Notes: generated by a model from the sequence alone, not told the origin. A stretch of DNA of 64,000 nt from Desulfamplus sp. (GCA_015232455.1 JADFZQ010000013.1:1-64000); one strand, 5' to 3'. Positions 49,931 through 60,093 are shown, numbered from the stretch's first letter. A program made the numbers and translations.

Positions 49931-51409
49931 CTATTTTATCCTACTAAAAACACCATACCCAACTAAAATATCAAAAGCTCTTTGGATTTGGGGATCTTTT
50001 TTAAGTTTATCTATATCAAGAAGGGAAGAGGATTGTTGAGGCTCAATAGAGTCTTGTTTTTTATTGCTATTTTCTCTCTCTTTCTTATCGGTACTATTTA
50101 AAACATCACCTTTTTTATCATGTTTATCTTGTTTTATCTTATTGACATTTATATTATCTTTATCTATCCCATTGTCATTATCTATGTTCTTTTTTGTAGG
50201 CTCAAGATGATTTCTCAAATCCTTTTCACGAATCATTCTTTTTTCCATTGAGGATTGTTCTGAGCTTTTTTCATTATCTTGCTCTTCAAGATTATATTCG
50301 ACTTCAATATCTGGTTTAATACCCTCTGCCTGAATTGATCTACCGCTTGGAGTATAATAGCGGGCAATAGTATATTTTAGACCAAAACCATCTCGAAGAG
50401 GTTTTACACTCTGAACAGACCCCTTACCAAAGGATGTAGTCCCTAATATCAATCCTCTTTTATGATCTTGCAATGCCCCCGCAACAATCTCTGATGCACT
50501 TGCACTGCCTCCATTAATAAGAACCGTAAGAGGGTATTTTTTATCATCTTTCTCAGCGTGTGCTTCAAAGACTTCTGTCTGCTGTTCAAATCTACCCTTT
50601 ATGGATACAATAACCCCTTTATCAAGGAAAATATCTGAAACTCCAGCAGCTTGGCTCAAAAGACCACCTGGGTTATTTCTTAAATCAAGAATAAGGCCTT
50701 TTAAAGGGCTATTAACTGATTCAAGTTTTTTTAAAGCATCTTTTAGCTCCTCTGTGGTTTTGTCCCTAAAATTGGTAACCCAAATATAACCATATCCAGG
50801 TGCAATAGTAGCACTTCTAACACTTGTCATTGGAATAATATCTCTAATTAATCTATAATCAAGTGGGTCTGTAACTCCATCTCTTACAATCGTAAGCACA
50901 ACAGCCTTTCCCATCTCGCCCCTCATCTTTTTCACACTTTGCCATAACTCAAGATCAGCCGTTGACTCTCCATCAATCTTAATTATAACATCACCCGTCT
51001 TAATGCCAGCTTTGTAAGCAGGAGTTCCCTCAATTGGAGATACTACCGTCAATACACCGTTTTTTATAGCAACTACAATACCAACGCCGCCAAATTCACC
51101 TTTAGTATCATCTTGTAGTTCATCAAACGATTCTGGTGGCATAAAACTTGAGTGAGGATCAAGATTGCTAACCATGCCTTTTATGGCATTTTGGATAAGA
51201 AGTTTACTATCTACTTCATCTACATAATTTTCTTCAAGCTCCTGAAGAACATCTGAAAACAGTTTTAGAGATTCATAGGTCTCTTCATCTTTGCTGAAAG
51301 TTTCTGCAAAAATAGGTTGATAAATTGATCCAAATATAATTAGGCTAAGTTCTACAAGAAGCAGAAATATCCAATATTTGAACATGGTTGCTAATTTGTT
51401 TTTCATCAT
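49931..51409 (-). CDS. ctpA: Carboxy-terminal processing peptidase (S41)
   Basis: This 492-residue extracytoplasmic serine protease has an N-terminal signal/anchor helix at about 12-30. A PDZ domain follows at about 95-175 (GEFGGVGIVVAIKNGVLTVVSPIEGTPAYKAGIKTGDVI). The S41 core has the Ser-Lys dyad S304 (GGSASASE) and K329 (TSFGKGSVQ). After the core comes a ~95-residue linker rich in Lys, Asn, Asp and Glu (about 380-470), then a conserved tail DPQIQRAFDILVGYG. The linker is unusually long. Two adjacent ATGs follow GGGAG. The gene is divergent from pyrE. Confidence 0.92.
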   Translation of the reverse strand: MMKNKLATMFKYWIFLLLVELSLIIFGSIYQPIFAETFSKDEETYESLKLFSDVLQELEENYVDEVDSKLLIQNAIKGMVSNLDPHSSFMPPESFDELQDDTKGEFGGVGIVVAIKNGVLTVVSPIEGTPAYKAGIKTGDVIIKIDGESTADLELWQSVKKMRGEMGKAVVLTIVRDGVTDPLDYRLIRDIIPMTSVRSATIAPGYGYIWVTNFRDKTTEELKDALKKLESVNSPLKGLILDLRNNPGGLLSQAAGVSDIFLDKGVIVSIKGRFEQQTEVFEAHAEKDDKKYPLTVLINGGSASASEIVAGALQDHKRGLILGTTSFGKGSVQSVKPLRDGFGLKYTIARYYTPSGRSIQAEGIKPDIEVEYNLEEQDNEKSSEQSSMEKRMIREKDLRNHLEPTKKNIDNDNGIDKDNINVNKIKQDKHDKKGDVLNSTDKKERENSNKKQDSIEPQQSSSLLDIDKLKKDPQIQRAFDILVGYGVFSRIK

Positions 51410-51524
51410 TCAACTCCCTTTTTATAACTTTTACGATAAAATACGATAGTTTGACTCATATAAAATTTATTGATATATACACCTACGTTGACAAGGAGTG
51501 CTGCAAAACAGTTTTTCTTGCAAC

Positions 51525-51572
51525 AAGCCTTCACTGAGTCCGCATAACGGCTTCTTCCATCGGTGAAGGCTT
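51525..51572. repeat. Inverted repeat between ctpA and pyrE
   Basis: AAGCCTTCAC and GTGAAGGCTT are separated by 28 nt that include GGCTTCTTCC. It lies in the 249-bp divergent gap, about 115 bp upstream of ctpA and 87 bp upstream of pyrE. It could be a leader hairpin of pyrE. No known pyr regulatory element was recognised. Confidence 0.4.
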
Positions 51573-51658
51573 CTTCTTACAATAAATATTTTACTTATGT
51601 ATGATGTCTCTATATCAAAATGTCAGCCGTTATACCTAATATAAAAGGATAAAATCAA

Positions 51659-52231
51659 ATGAAAAAAAGATTAATAGAACTTCTATCCACTAAATCGTTC
51701 AAATATAGCAAAGAGCCAATATTTAAGTTAGCGTCAGGTAGAATGAGTCAATTTTATATTAACTGTAAGCCAGTAACCCTTGACCCAGAGGGTTTATATA
51801 TTGTAGGGCATCTTGTATTTAACGCAATTCGGAATTCAGAATGCACAGGAGTTGGGGGATTAACCTTTGGAGCTGATCCTATTGCGGTAGCAACATCTTT
51901 TGCATCTTATCTTGAAAAGAAACCCATCAAAGCATTCTCAATCAGAAAGGAGAAAAAAGATCATGGCATGATAAAATGGGTTGAAGGTGATATGTCAGTA
52001 GGTGAAAAAGTTGTTATTATTGAGGATGTAGTAACTACTGGAGGATCAACTATAAAAGCTATTCAAAGAGCAAATGAGCAGGGGCTTGATGTTGTACAGG
52101 TAGTAACTCTTATTGACAGGCAAGAAGGTGGCATTGAAAACATTAGTCAATATGTAGAAAATATATCAACAATAGTTACTCGCGATGAGTTAATGTCATG
52201 GATAGCACAAAATAGTCTGAATAATTCATAA
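51659..52231 (+). CDS. pyrE: Orotate phosphoribosyltransferase
   Basis: This 190-residue cytoplasmic enzyme of UMP synthesis joins orotate and PRPP. The PRPP-binding motif [18 protein letters not shown] lies at about 118-135. Substrate residues include [20 protein letters not shown] and [28 protein letters not shown] is the mobile catalytic loop. Length is normal for the short bacterial form. It is monocistronic as far as can be seen. Confidence 0.93.
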   Translation: MKKRLIELLSTKSFKYSKEPIFKLASGRMSQFYINCKPVTLDPEGLYIVGHLVFNAIRNSECTGVGGLTFGADPIAVATSFASYLEKKPIKAFSIRKEKKDHGMIKWVEGDMSVGEKVVIIEDVVTTGGSTIKAIQRANEQGLDVVQVVTLIDRQEGGIENISQYVENISTIVTRDELMSWIAQNSLNNS

Positions 52232-52369
52232 TTTGCAGAAACATTGTTTTTTATTATATAAATCTCACAAGTGTCTTGAAAAAAAAATTTAAAAATAATA
52301 TTGAATTGCAAAATATGGTATTCAAGGTTCTAATGAAGATATAAGACTTAGGGACTTAGGAGAAAAATA

Positions 52370-53317
52370 ATGAAGCGTCAGGAGCTAAAGAAAATAGGAT
52401 TCATCCTTATATTAATGTTAATTTTTATTTCAGGTTGTGCATCTCAGCAATTCAAAACAGATCTCTTCTCTGCATTTGAACAAGATACACAAGTAGGTCC
52501 CACAGGTCTTGCATGGGATGGCAAAAATTTAATCATGGGAACTGCAAATCAGATACTTTTTGCTCGTAATATTACAACAGAACCTTTCTATAGCTTCTCT
52601 AAAAAAGATACCATGTTAAATGGAGGTTCTTACAGCTCTGGACGATTCCCTGGACCTCAACGCATGGATATGGATGTCTGTGGTATGGCATGGGAAGGTG
52701 AGTGCTGCGGAGAGGGTTTTTTATGGATAGCTGATGGAAAAAATGAGAAAATAATTAAAATGAAGCCCGATCTTACTTTTATATCAGAATTCAGTTCTCC
52801 AGTTCCAGCCCCAAATGGTATAGCTTTTGATGGTAAATCTTTATGGGTAGTATCAAAATATAGCTATAAAATAGTGCAGTTTAATCCAGATACTCAGGCA
52901 ATTGAAAATGTATATTACTCTCCAATTCAACGTCCTACGGGTCTTACGTGGGATTGTAGTGGCAATGGATATATATGGGTAATTGGTATAGATGATTGCC
53001 GCACAAGCGAAAAGAGGTGTTATACGCCTCGTCTTTTAAGGATAGATGTCAAAACAGGCAATATCACACATGAGGTAAAAATTCCTGAAGCAGTTACAAG
53101 ACCAACTTCCATTGCTCTTGCAGAAAAATATTTTTGGGTTGGAGACTATAATCTAAACAGAGTCTTTAAAATTCCTTTTGATGAAAGTGCTTTTATCCAA
53201 TTAGATTTAAAACCTAATGATATTATAATTGGAAATCGTCCTACTAAAGTTATTTCAAAAAAGCCTGTTCTTAAAAAAGAGCCTGAGGTAGGTCAAGAGA
53301 TTTATATTGGTAGATGA
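52370..53317 (+). CDS. Lipoprotein with beta-propeller-like repeats
   Basis: This 315-residue exported protein has N-terminal KKIGFILILMLIFISGC as a lipoprotein signal peptide, lipidated Cys at about 22. Repeated units of the form GLAWDGKNL..., GMAWEGECCGEGFLWIADG..., GIAFDGKSLWVVSKYSYKIVQFNP, GLTWDCSGNGYIWVIGI and SIALAEKYFWVGDYNLNRVFKI indicate a five- or six-bladed propeller of the glutamine-cyclotransferase/NHL kind. No catalytic residues were recognised. A role in the envelope is inferred from the signal. Confidence 0.75.
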   Translation: MKRQELKKIGFILILMLIFISGCASQQFKTDLFSAFEQDTQVGPTGLAWDGKNLIMGTANQILFARNITTEPFYSFSKKDTMLNGGSYSSGRFPGPQRMDMDVCGMAWEGECCGEGFLWIADGKNEKIIKMKPDLTFISEFSSPVPAPNGIAFDGKSLWVVSKYSYKIVQFNPDTQAIENVYYSPIQRPTGLTWDCSGNGYIWVIGIDDCRTSEKRCYTPRLLRIDVKTGNITHEVKIPEAVTRPTSIALAEKYFWVGDYNLNRVFKIPFDESAFIQLDLKPNDIIIGNRPTKVISKKPVLKKEPEVGQEIYIGR

Positions 53318-53447
53318 TCTTAATTAATAGTGCAAAATATATACTGCTCTCGGTCATAAGTTAAGTTCTTGATATACAGTAGTTAGGCTTGTTCCCGTTT
53401 GAAGTATGGTTAAATGATGTGAAAATCTAAAAAATAAGGAGTTCCCA

Positions 53448-54629
53448 ATGTTAATTAATAAGAATTTTACCTTTCTTTTGTTTATATCTCTAATAGTTTG
53501 CTGCATCAACATCTCAATTGCCAACGAAAACAATCCAAGTTCTGATAAAAAAAAGCAAGAGAGGGTATTAGAACAAAAATCATCACAATTATTAGAGCAA
53601 CAAAATGGAGAGCAAAAGAATAAGCAAAAATATAGCGAAATTTATAATGTTAAAAAACGTGATACACTATGGGATATCTCAGATAAAAAACTTCAATCAC
53701 CTTATAGATGGCCCGCATTATGGGGTCGTAATCCTCATATTCGCAACCCACATTGGATATACCCTGGTGAGACGATATACCTATATGACCATAGAAACTC
53801 ATCTAATACAAATCAATCTGCTTCACTCTCACCTGTATATACTCCTACCGAACCACTTGAAAAAATTGAAGTTAATCAGCCCTACTACTATTTTTATCCT
53901 CTGATGGAGAGCGTAGGTTATATAAAAGAGAGGGCTGTGAACCCTATTGGAAAGATTATGTCATGTATGCCACAATTTCAGAAAGAGATTGACATTGATA
54001 ATGGGGTATATCTTCAAGTTAATGACGAATCTAATATTATGGTCGGAGATCAATTTCAAATTCTTAGAACTTTCTATATTAGAGATAAAAATTCAACAAC
54101 CTTTCCATTAGTTCAACATTACATAACAGGAGTTGTTGAGGTAACTAAGTTGAAATCAAAACCTTGTAAATGTCATGAGCAGGTATCTCAAATAGAGGGA
54201 AAAATTATTAAAGCATACCGTACAATCTTTGCAGATGATATTCTGATTCCTTATAACCCTGTTGATTCAAAAATTCTTGTAAGGCAGTCTAATGAAAATA
54301 TAAATGCAAAAATTTTATTTTCTGAGGATCATAAAAAACAAATTTCAGAAAACGCAATTGTGTTCATAGATAAGGGAAAAGCTGACGGACTGCAAACTGG
54401 TCAGTTTTATGATATTTACAATCAACCAAGGGGTGAATTAATTGAGCCGGATAAATTTATAGAAAAAACAGAACGTATAGGAGAACTCGTTGTATTGCAT
54501 ATGGAAGATACAACATCTTCCGCGTTGATTACATATTCATATAAAGATATAGCACCAGGAGATATTATGGTTACTCCCCATTCAAAAAATGCTGTTACTA
54601 ACACAACTTTAATGGGTAATTATAAATAA
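53448..54629 (+). CDS. Exported LysM-domain protein
   Basis: This 393-residue protein has a signal peptide at 1-25 (FLLFISLIVCCINISIAN), a Gln/Lys-rich linker, then one LysM peptidoglycan-binding domain at about 66-112: YNVKKRDTLWDISDKKLQSPYRWPALWGRNPHIRNPHWIYPGETIYLY. The remaining ~270 residues are beta-rich and resemble the C-terminal part of other LysM proteins of this phylum, with no catalytic motif known to me. It precedes the M23 peptidase gene by 153 bp, and both act on or near the cell wall. Confidence 0.82.
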   Translation: MLINKNFTFLLFISLIVCCINISIANENNPSSDKKKQERVLEQKSSQLLEQQNGEQKNKQKYSEIYNVKKRDTLWDISDKKLQSPYRWPALWGRNPHIRNPHWIYPGETIYLYDHRNSSNTNQSASLSPVYTPTEPLEKIEVNQPYYYFYPLMESVGYIKERAVNPIGKIMSCMPQFQKEIDIDNGVYLQVNDESNIMVGDQFQILRTFYIRDKNSTTFPLVQHYITGVVEVTKLKSKPCKCHEQVSQIEGKIIKAYRTIFADDILIPYNPVDSKILVRQSNENINAKILFSEDHKKQISENAIVFIDKGKADGLQTGQFYDIYNQPRGELIEPDKFIEKTERIGELVVLHMEDTTSSALITYSYKDIAPGDIMVTPHSKNAVTNTTLMGNYK

Positions 54630-54782
54630 TTTGATACTAAAATATCTTCACTCAAGAAATATTAAAACTGACTTTTGAAGATAATTGTATTGACACATAG
54701 CTGATGATATGTTTTTTTGCTTTGCAATTAATTATTTGAAGTCAATTTTTATATATAAAACTTAAAAATGAGGTGAAATTCA

Positions 54783-56099
54783 TTGAAACCATCTTTTAAA
54801 GTCTTTAAATCTCCTTATAACGCCAATAAAATAACTACAATTACCTATAAAATATTTATAATTAAACTTTTAGTAATATTCTTATTTTTTTCTATCTCCG
54901 CACTTTTTCCAGACAATGTAGTAGCAGGCGTAAAGAAAAATAGATCGTTAACAAGTTCAAAGGCAAGCAAATGTGTTTCAAAGAATACTAAATATAAAAA
55001 TAAAACAGATAAAAATGTAGTAAAAAAGAATAAGACTAAAGCTAAGAGAGAGAAAAACCTATCAAAAAATAATAGAGAAAAATCTAAAACAAATAAAAGT
55101 TTAGTAAAAAATAGCAATTCTAAAGACAAAATATCTAAGAATAGAACAAGAAGTAGGAAAACTATTGCTAAAAATAAGAATATCGAGATTGATAGCAAAG
55201 CGTCTGGAAAGCAGAATATTTCGGATAGAGAAGCAAACGTAAGGATAAAGCAAGTCTCAGGAATTGTAAAAAATACTCTTCGCAAGACTCTTGTTAAAAT
55301 GGGACTTAATAAAAAACTTATTAACCATTTATCATCAATATTTAAAAATACTCCAGCCCTATCCAATATTCAAAAGGGTGACATCGTTCAGATTGCATAT
55401 CAAGAAAAACATATAAATGGTAAGTTAGTTAAAACGGGTGTCATAACTGCTGCTATAATAACATCAAAAAAGAAAAGCTACCAAGCATATCGTTTTACAT
55501 ACAATGGTAAACATGGCTATTATGATGAAAAAGGTAATAGTCTTGAATCATCTTTTTTAAAAGAGCCACTTAGGTACAAAGAGATATCTTCTGGATTTTC
55601 TGCAAGACGATTGCATCCTATAAAACATATATTTCAACCCCATAATGGTATTGATTATGCTGCACCAACAGGAACACCCATAAAAAGTGTAGGAAACGGA
55701 GTTGTTATATTTAAAGGCTATGCAGAATCTGCTGGAAATTACTTAAAGATTAAGCATCCAGGTACGGGCATCAGTGAATATATGCACTTGTCAAAATTTC
55801 ATAAAAGTATGAAAGTAAATAAAAAAGTGTCAAAGGGAGATATTATAGGTTATGTGGGTGCTACAGGTTACGCTACAGGTCCACATTTGCATTTAGGTTT
55901 CATTGTAAATAATCAATATGTAGATTACAGGAAACTTAAATTACCTCATGGAACTCCACTTCCTAAACAATTCAGAAATATTTTTTTTCAGCATGTTGCT
56001 ATGCTTAACAAACAGTGGAACAGAAATGCCAGAAGAGAATTTTCTTACAATATGCCTTATTCCTCTATAGTCATAAATAATACTAAACATGCTCTCTAA
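54783..56099 (+). CDS. M23-family peptidoglycan endopeptidase
   Basis: This 438-residue exported zinc metallopeptidase has a membrane helix at about 25-45. A strongly basic Lys/Asn/Ser-rich region of ~110 residues follows (about 50-160). Beyond that lie an OapA/LysM-like segment (NIQKGDIVQIAYQEKHINGK) and the M23 domain with zinc ligands in HNGIDYAAP (about 285-293) and GPHLHLGF (about 364-371). The start is a TTG seven bases after GAGGTGA; no ATG is available nearby. It overlaps gpsA by 11 bp. It would cut peptide cross-links in the cell wall. Confidence 0.88.
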   Translation: MKPSFKVFKSPYNANKITTITYKIFIIKLLVIFLFFSISALFPDNVVAGVKKNRSLTSSKASKCVSKNTKYKNKTDKNVVKKNKTKAKREKNLSKNNREKSKTNKSLVKNSNSKDKISKNRTRSRKTIAKNKNIEIDSKASGKQNISDREANVRIKQVSGIVKNTLRKTLVKMGLNKKLINHLSSIFKNTPALSNIQKGDIVQIAYQEKHINGKLVKTGVITAAIITSKKKSYQAYRFTYNGKHGYYDEKGNSLESSFLKEPLRYKEISSGFSARRLHPIKHIFQPHNGIDYAAPTGTPIKSVGNGVVIFKGYAESAGNYLKIKHPGTGISEYMHLSKFHKSMKVNKKVSKGDIIGYVGATGYATGPHLHLGFIVNNQYVDYRKLKLPHGTPLPKQFRNIFFQHVAMLNKQWNRNARREFSYNMPYSSIVINNTKHAL

Positions 56100-57132
56100 T
56101 AAAGATGAAAAAAACGGAGTTCAGGAGATTGGTGTAATAGGAGCAGGAAGTTGGGGAACAGCTCTTGCTAATCTTTTAGCTGAAAAAGGATATACAGTTT
56201 ATCTATGGGCTTATGAGCCTAAAGTTATGCAAGATATTCTCAAATACGGTGAAAATAAACTTTTTTTACCAGATATAAAACTTTCCAAAAATATTATTCC
56301 CACTAATGATCTTAATGAAGTAGTTAAGTATAACAAAGTTCTTTTGCTTGTTGTTCCTTCCCATACTATGCGTCAAATTGCTAACCAAATAAGTAAATAT
56401 ATTTTACGTGATACCATAGTAATAACTGCATCAAAAGGCATAGAAGATTGTTCATATCTGACAATGATGGGAGTTATACTTGAGTCAGTTCCTACTCTAA
56501 ATGAGAATCAAATAGTTGTTCTTTCAGGTCCAAGTTTTGCTAAAGAGGTTGCAAATAAAGTTCCAACCGCAATAAGCGTGGCTTCAAAAGATATTCATAT
56601 TGCAACACGTATTCAGCATATCTTTGCTACAGAATATCTAAGGGTCTATGTAAATGATGATCCCATTGGTCTTGAGATTGGTGGAGCAGTTAAAAATGTC
56701 ATCGCTATTGCCGCAGGGTTTGTAGATGGTATGAATTTAGGCTTAAACACCAGAGCAGCCTTAATTACACGCGGACTTGCTGAAATTCGCAGGCTTGGAA
56801 TGAAGATGGGTGCAAAGCCTCATACATTTGCTGGACTTTCAGGAGTAGGGGACCTTATTCTTACTTGTACTGGAGATTTAAGTCGTAACTATACTGTTGG
56901 AAAACAGCTTGGACAGGGTATGACAATTTCTGAGATACAAGATAAAAGACTCACTGTTGCAGAAGGCGTAAGAAATACAAAATCTGTTTATAATCTTGCT
57001 AAAAAACTCAATATCGAATTACCAATTATTAATGAAGTTTACAAGGCTTTGTATGAAAACAGTACACCATCAGACGCAATTACTCGTCTTATGACAAGAC
57101 GTCTTGGACATGAAACAATTGAGCTTGAGTAG
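56089..57132 (+). CDS. gpsA: NAD(P)-dependent glycerol-3-phosphate dehydrogenase
   Basis: This 347-residue cytoplasmic enzyme reduces DHAP to sn-glycerol 3-phosphate for phospholipid synthesis. It has the NAD fold IGVIGAGSWGTALANLLAEKG at 14-33, VLSGPSFAKEVANKVPTAISVAS and EIGGAVKNVIAIAAGFVDGMNLGLNTRAALITRGLAEI with the catalytic Lys in GAVKN. The first 11 residues (LSNKDEKNGV) are an unconserved extension. The start overlaps the M23 gene, which suggests translational coupling. Confidence 0.93.
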   Translation: MLSNKDEKNGVQEIGVIGAGSWGTALANLLAEKGYTVYLWAYEPKVMQDILKYGENKLFLPDIKLSKNIIPTNDLNEVVKYNKVLLLVVPSHTMRQIANQISKYILRDTIVITASKGIEDCSYLTMMGVILESVPTLNENQIVVLSGPSFAKEVANKVPTAISVASKDIHIATRIQHIFATEYLRVYVNDDPIGLEIGGAVKNVIAIAAGFVDGMNLGLNTRAALITRGLAEIRRLGMKMGAKPHTFAGLSGVGDLILTCTGDLSRNYTVGKQLGQGMTISEIQDKRLTVAEGVRNTKSVYNLAKKLNIELPIINEVYKALYENSTPSDAITRLMTRRLGHETIELE

Positions 57133-57240
57133 TGCACCCCTTTTTCGCAATTTAATGGTTTAAATATTTGCTTAAAACTCCTTATAACTTTTAGTCACTT
57201 AAGAATTAACACTCTTTGATTTATTCACTTCTCTTCCTTA

Positions 57241-58149
57241 ATGAACACAATCGCAAATACAAATAATCTTAGCGTTAATAATAGAGGATTTAACTTTTTT
57301 GATGCACACTGTCATCTTCAAGAGCCTGAAATAATATGGGATATTGATGGTATTATATCAAGATGGAGAGAAAACAGTGGTGGTACTATTGTATGCTGCG
57401 GAACAAAAGAGTCAGATTGGCAAGCAGTAGCTAACATTGCTTCAATATATGATAATATAATCCCTTGCTTTGGAGTCCATCCATGGTTTGTCGAAGATGT
57501 CTCTGACAAGTGGTTCTATAGTTTAGAGAAATACCTTAATATAACATCTAACTATTATAAGTATTCTAAACCTCTTATAGGTGAAATAGGCATAGACCAT
57601 GTTCTTAAAAATATTGATAAAAAAAAGCAGGAGATAATATTTAAAACTCAACTTGGCATGGCAAAAGAGCTGCACATTCCTGTATCAATCCATATACGTA
57701 AAGGATGGGATATACTAATCAAAATTATCAAAAACATAGGACAAATCAGCAATGGCGGAGTTATTCACTCTTATTCTGGCTCCGCTGATATGATACCAAT
57801 TCTTCAGAAATATGGTTTTTATATATCATTTTCAGGTTCAGTAACACATTCTAACAATAAGAAGGTACAAAAGTCATTAAAACAAGTCTCACCCGAAAGG
57901 CTGTTGATTGAGACAGATAGCCCTGCAATATTGCCTTACTATCCTTATTTAGAATCTGAAAATCAACAAAGTATTTACTATGATTCATCTAATCCTAAAT
58001 GGACTACAAAACTTTTCCAGATGGGATTAAATGAACCTTGTAATATCTTTATGGTTGCAACTGCCATATCAAAGATTCTTGACATTCCTCTATCTGAAGT
58101 AGCTCTAAGAACAGATTCTAACGGCAAAGAGCTTTTTCTAAAAAGATGA
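57241..58149 (+). CDS. TatD-family metal-dependent hydrolase
   Basis: This 302-residue TIM-barrel nuclease-like protein has metal ligands in FDAHCHL (H23, H25), the Glu of GEIGIDHV, the His residues of IPVSIHIRKGW and GGVIHSYSG, and the Asp of LIETDSPAI. The length is somewhat over the usual ~260, with the surplus near the C-terminus (SENQQSIYYDSSNPK). It may be a deoxyribonuclease or other phosphoesterase. It follows gpsA by 108 bp; no strong ribosome-binding site was seen. Confidence 0.85.
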   Translation: MNTIANTNNLSVNNRGFNFFDAHCHLQEPEIIWDIDGIISRWRENSGGTIVCCGTKESDWQAVANIASIYDNIIPCFGVHPWFVEDVSDKWFYSLEKYLNITSNYYKYSKPLIGEIGIDHVLKNIDKKKQEIIFKTQLGMAKELHIPVSIHIRKGWDILIKIIKNIGQISNGGVIHSYSGSADMIPILQKYGFYISFSGSVTHSNNKKVQKSLKQVSPERLLIETDSPAILPYYPYLESENQQSIYYDSSNPKWTTKLFQMGLNEPCNIFMVATAISKILDIPLSEVALRTDSNGKELFLKR

Positions 58150-58177
58150 TTTTAGTTCTAAACAAAGAGAATTAAAA

Positions 58178-58513
58178 TCATCTTTTTAGATTATCTCTAA
58201 TCATGTTGAACTGGCTTTTTAAAAAAGAGATTTTTTCTGCTATTAGACTCTGATTACTGTTCTTTGCGGCTTTTTCAAGTTCTGCTGCAGTGGTAGAAAT
58301 ATCTACCAGCCCAAGATTACCAGACGCTCCTTTGATAGAATGAGCTGCCATAGCTGCTTGGCTATAATTGCCGGCTAAAAATTCTGTTTCAAAATTGACA
58401 ATGTCTGTCATAGAGACATCAACAAGCATCTCTAATAATTCAACAAACTCTTCCTCTTCCAATCCAATATTTGATGCCATCTCTTTGAAATCCATTGTTA
58501 TTGACTCCTCCAT
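58178..58513 (-). CDS. HPt-domain phosphotransfer protein
   Basis: This 111-residue four-helix HPt protein has its phospho-histidine at H58 in AMAAHSIKGASGNLGL. It has no other domain. Such stand-alone proteins relay phosphate between hybrid kinases and response regulators. It lies 21 bp after the gene at 58535 on the same strand, and converges with the TatD gene. Confidence 0.9.
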   Translation of the reverse strand: MEESITMDFKEMASNIGLEEEEFVELLEMLVDVSMTDIVNFETEFLAGNYSQAAMAAHSIKGASGNLGLVDISTTAAELEKAAKNSNQSLIAEKISFLKSQFNMIRDNLKR

Positions 58514-58534
58514 TTTCCTGTAAATAATTAGGTG

Positions 58535-58870
58535 CTAAAAAGCAATCTCTTTTTTAATATGGCTATTTTCATCCATCATAAAAATTTTATACCCATTTGT
58601 TTTTGCATGATAAATAAGGTCATCTTTTATAATTGCTTGAATCTCATATTTTCTTATCATTAAATCTTTTGGCATCAAAAGAAAGCACTGCTGAGCCTCC
58701 TCTTTTGTTTCAAAAGCTGGAATAAAGGATTGAGTAGCCTTATCAGGAGTTTTAACATCATCAACATTATCCGCTTTGTAAGGCATATTAAAACCCATCA
58801 ACTCTTCAGATGGTGTCTCTGGGTCTTGCACGACTACATAAACCCACTCTTTTTTTATATCTGTTTCCAT
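58535..58870 (-). CDS. Hypothetical protein, co-transcribed with HPt protein
   Basis: This 111-residue soluble protein (METDIKKEWVYVVVQDPETPSEEL... CFLLMPKDLMIRKYEIQAIIKDDLIYHAKTNGYKIFMMDEN) is of no family I recognise. It is mixed alpha/beta with no signal or membrane segment. I use the ATG at 58870 with GGGA about 9 nt upstream; ATG 58885 and TTG 58888 are in-frame alternatives. Its tight spacing with the HPt gene suggests a signalling role, unproven. Confidence 0.7.
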   Translation of the reverse strand: METDIKKEWVYVVVQDPETPSEELMGFNMPYKADNVDDVKTPDKATQSFIPAFETKEEAQQCFLLMPKDLMIRKYEIQAIIKDDLIYHAKTNGYKIFMMDENSHIKKEIAF

Positions 58871-58933
58871 TATTATTTTTCCCATCAAATCAAAAAAGTA
58901 TAATTTTTTGATTTAAAGTTTACACTCAAATCA

Positions 58934-58968
58934 AAAACCCCTCCCTTTTAAATTAAGGAAGGGGTTTT
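58934..58968 (-). terminator. Intrinsic terminator of the acs operon
   Basis: AAAACCCCTCCCTT pairs with AAGGAAGGGGTTTT (one mismatch) around a short AT loop, with T-runs on both sides. It lies about 90 bp beyond the acsE stop on the minus strand. Confidence 0.8.
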
Positions 58969-59056
58969 GTGATTATAATTGTGCAATTTTATGATCTACA
59001 AAATTATGATTAAAAAAAATAAATAGTTAAATTAGAATCATACAAATTGAGATAGA

Positions 59057-59962
59057 TCAAACTTCAAGCCATGAATCTGAGTAAAGAGTATTACCAAGAA
59101 TAACATTTACTGTTTTTGCATAATCTTGCATCTCTTTTGAAAGACTTGAGATGTTAGGCTGATTACCGTCCATAATACCATAAATAAGATCAACAATATC
59201 TTGACGTTTACCTTTAGCAATTTCAGTGAGTTTAGTATCAAGAGGATCAGAAATCACAGATTCCATACCATATTTTTGCAGCATAACCATATAAGTCTGG
59301 TTCAAAATTGGTCTTAAGTGACTTGGAGGACCATTTGAAATATTAGAAAGACCGCAAGTGCTTTTTGCACCAGGTGCAATATCTTGAAGCATTCCCTGGA
59401 AATTCATAAGGCTTATTGCCTGTGGCTGCTGAATATTTACTGGAGTTACAATACCATCAACCCAGATACGCTCATTGGCTATACCAGCTTCGTTTGCAAA
59501 ATAGAGAAGCTCAACAGCAAGAGCAGCTCTTTCGTTCTCATCTCTTGGCAGACCTTCAGGTCCCCACATAAGAGCTACAAAGTCAGCATCATATTTAGCT
59601 GCCATTGGTACCATAACTTCATATCTTTCAGGTCTTGCCATGATTGAGTTGATAATATGAGGTCTGCTTGCTGGTTTTATAATTTTCAAACCAGCTTCAA
59701 TAGCATCAATATTTGATGTATCTAAGAGAAGAGGCATTCCTGGAACTGCCTCTTGAACAACCTGAATTACCCAGGGCATAAGCTCTTTACCAAATTTTTT
59801 TGCAGGTCCAAGGTTGATGTCAATGTAATCCATTCCCTTTGCTTTCTGTTCTATAACTTCTTTCTGAATAGGCTCTGGATTACGTTTTGCTGGATCAGGC
59901 TCTTTGAACTGTTTTCCAATAACATTGGAAATTACATTCAAACTTTCTCCGAAAAGTATCAT
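59057..59962 (-). CDS. acsE: Methyltetrahydrofolate:corrinoid/iron-sulfur protein methyltransferase
   Basis: This 301-residue pterin-binding TIM-barrel protein moves the methyl group from methyl-H4folate to the corrinoid/iron-sulfur protein in the Wood-Ljungdahl pathway. It reads FGESLNVISNVIGKQFKEPDP at the start, then KGMDYIDINLGPAKK, MPLLLDTSNIDAIEAGLKI and KSTCGLSNISNGPP, the DHPS-like pterin site. It lies downstream of acsC (131 bp) on the same strand. It is slightly longer than the 262-residue Moorella enzyme. Confidence 0.9.
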   Translation of the reverse strand: MILFGESLNVISNVIGKQFKEPDPAKRNPEPIQKEVIEQKAKGMDYIDINLGPAKKFGKELMPWVIQVVQEAVPGMPLLLDTSNIDAIEAGLKIIKPASRPHIINSIMARPERYEVMVPMAAKYDADFVALMWGPEGLPRDENERAALAVELLYFANEAGIANERIWVDGIVTPVNIQQPQAISLMNFQGMLQDIAPGAKSTCGLSNISNGPPSHLRPILNQTYMVMLQKYGMESVISDPLDTKLTEIAKGKRQDIVDLIYGIMDGNQPNISSLSKEMQDYAKTVNVILGNTLYSDSWLEV

Positions 59963-60093
59963 TGTTATTGTTCCTTTTTTATCTTAAATTTTTATATGAA
60001 AAAAAGGGACGATAGAGTTCAACAACTTTATTTACCGCCCCTGTAATTTCATTAAGTGGCTAAGTTTTACGCCGTAAAATAAAACCTTTGTAT

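Noticed and set aside
54845-55366. 173-residue minus-strand ORF rich in Leu and Phe
   Set aside because: It is the reverse complement of the Lys/Asn-rich region of the M23 peptidase, which by itself produces a Leu/Phe-rich shadow frame.
58934-58968. tRNA-like or ncRNA structure
   Set aside because: A single simple stem with flanking T-runs is explained as the terminator of the acs operon.
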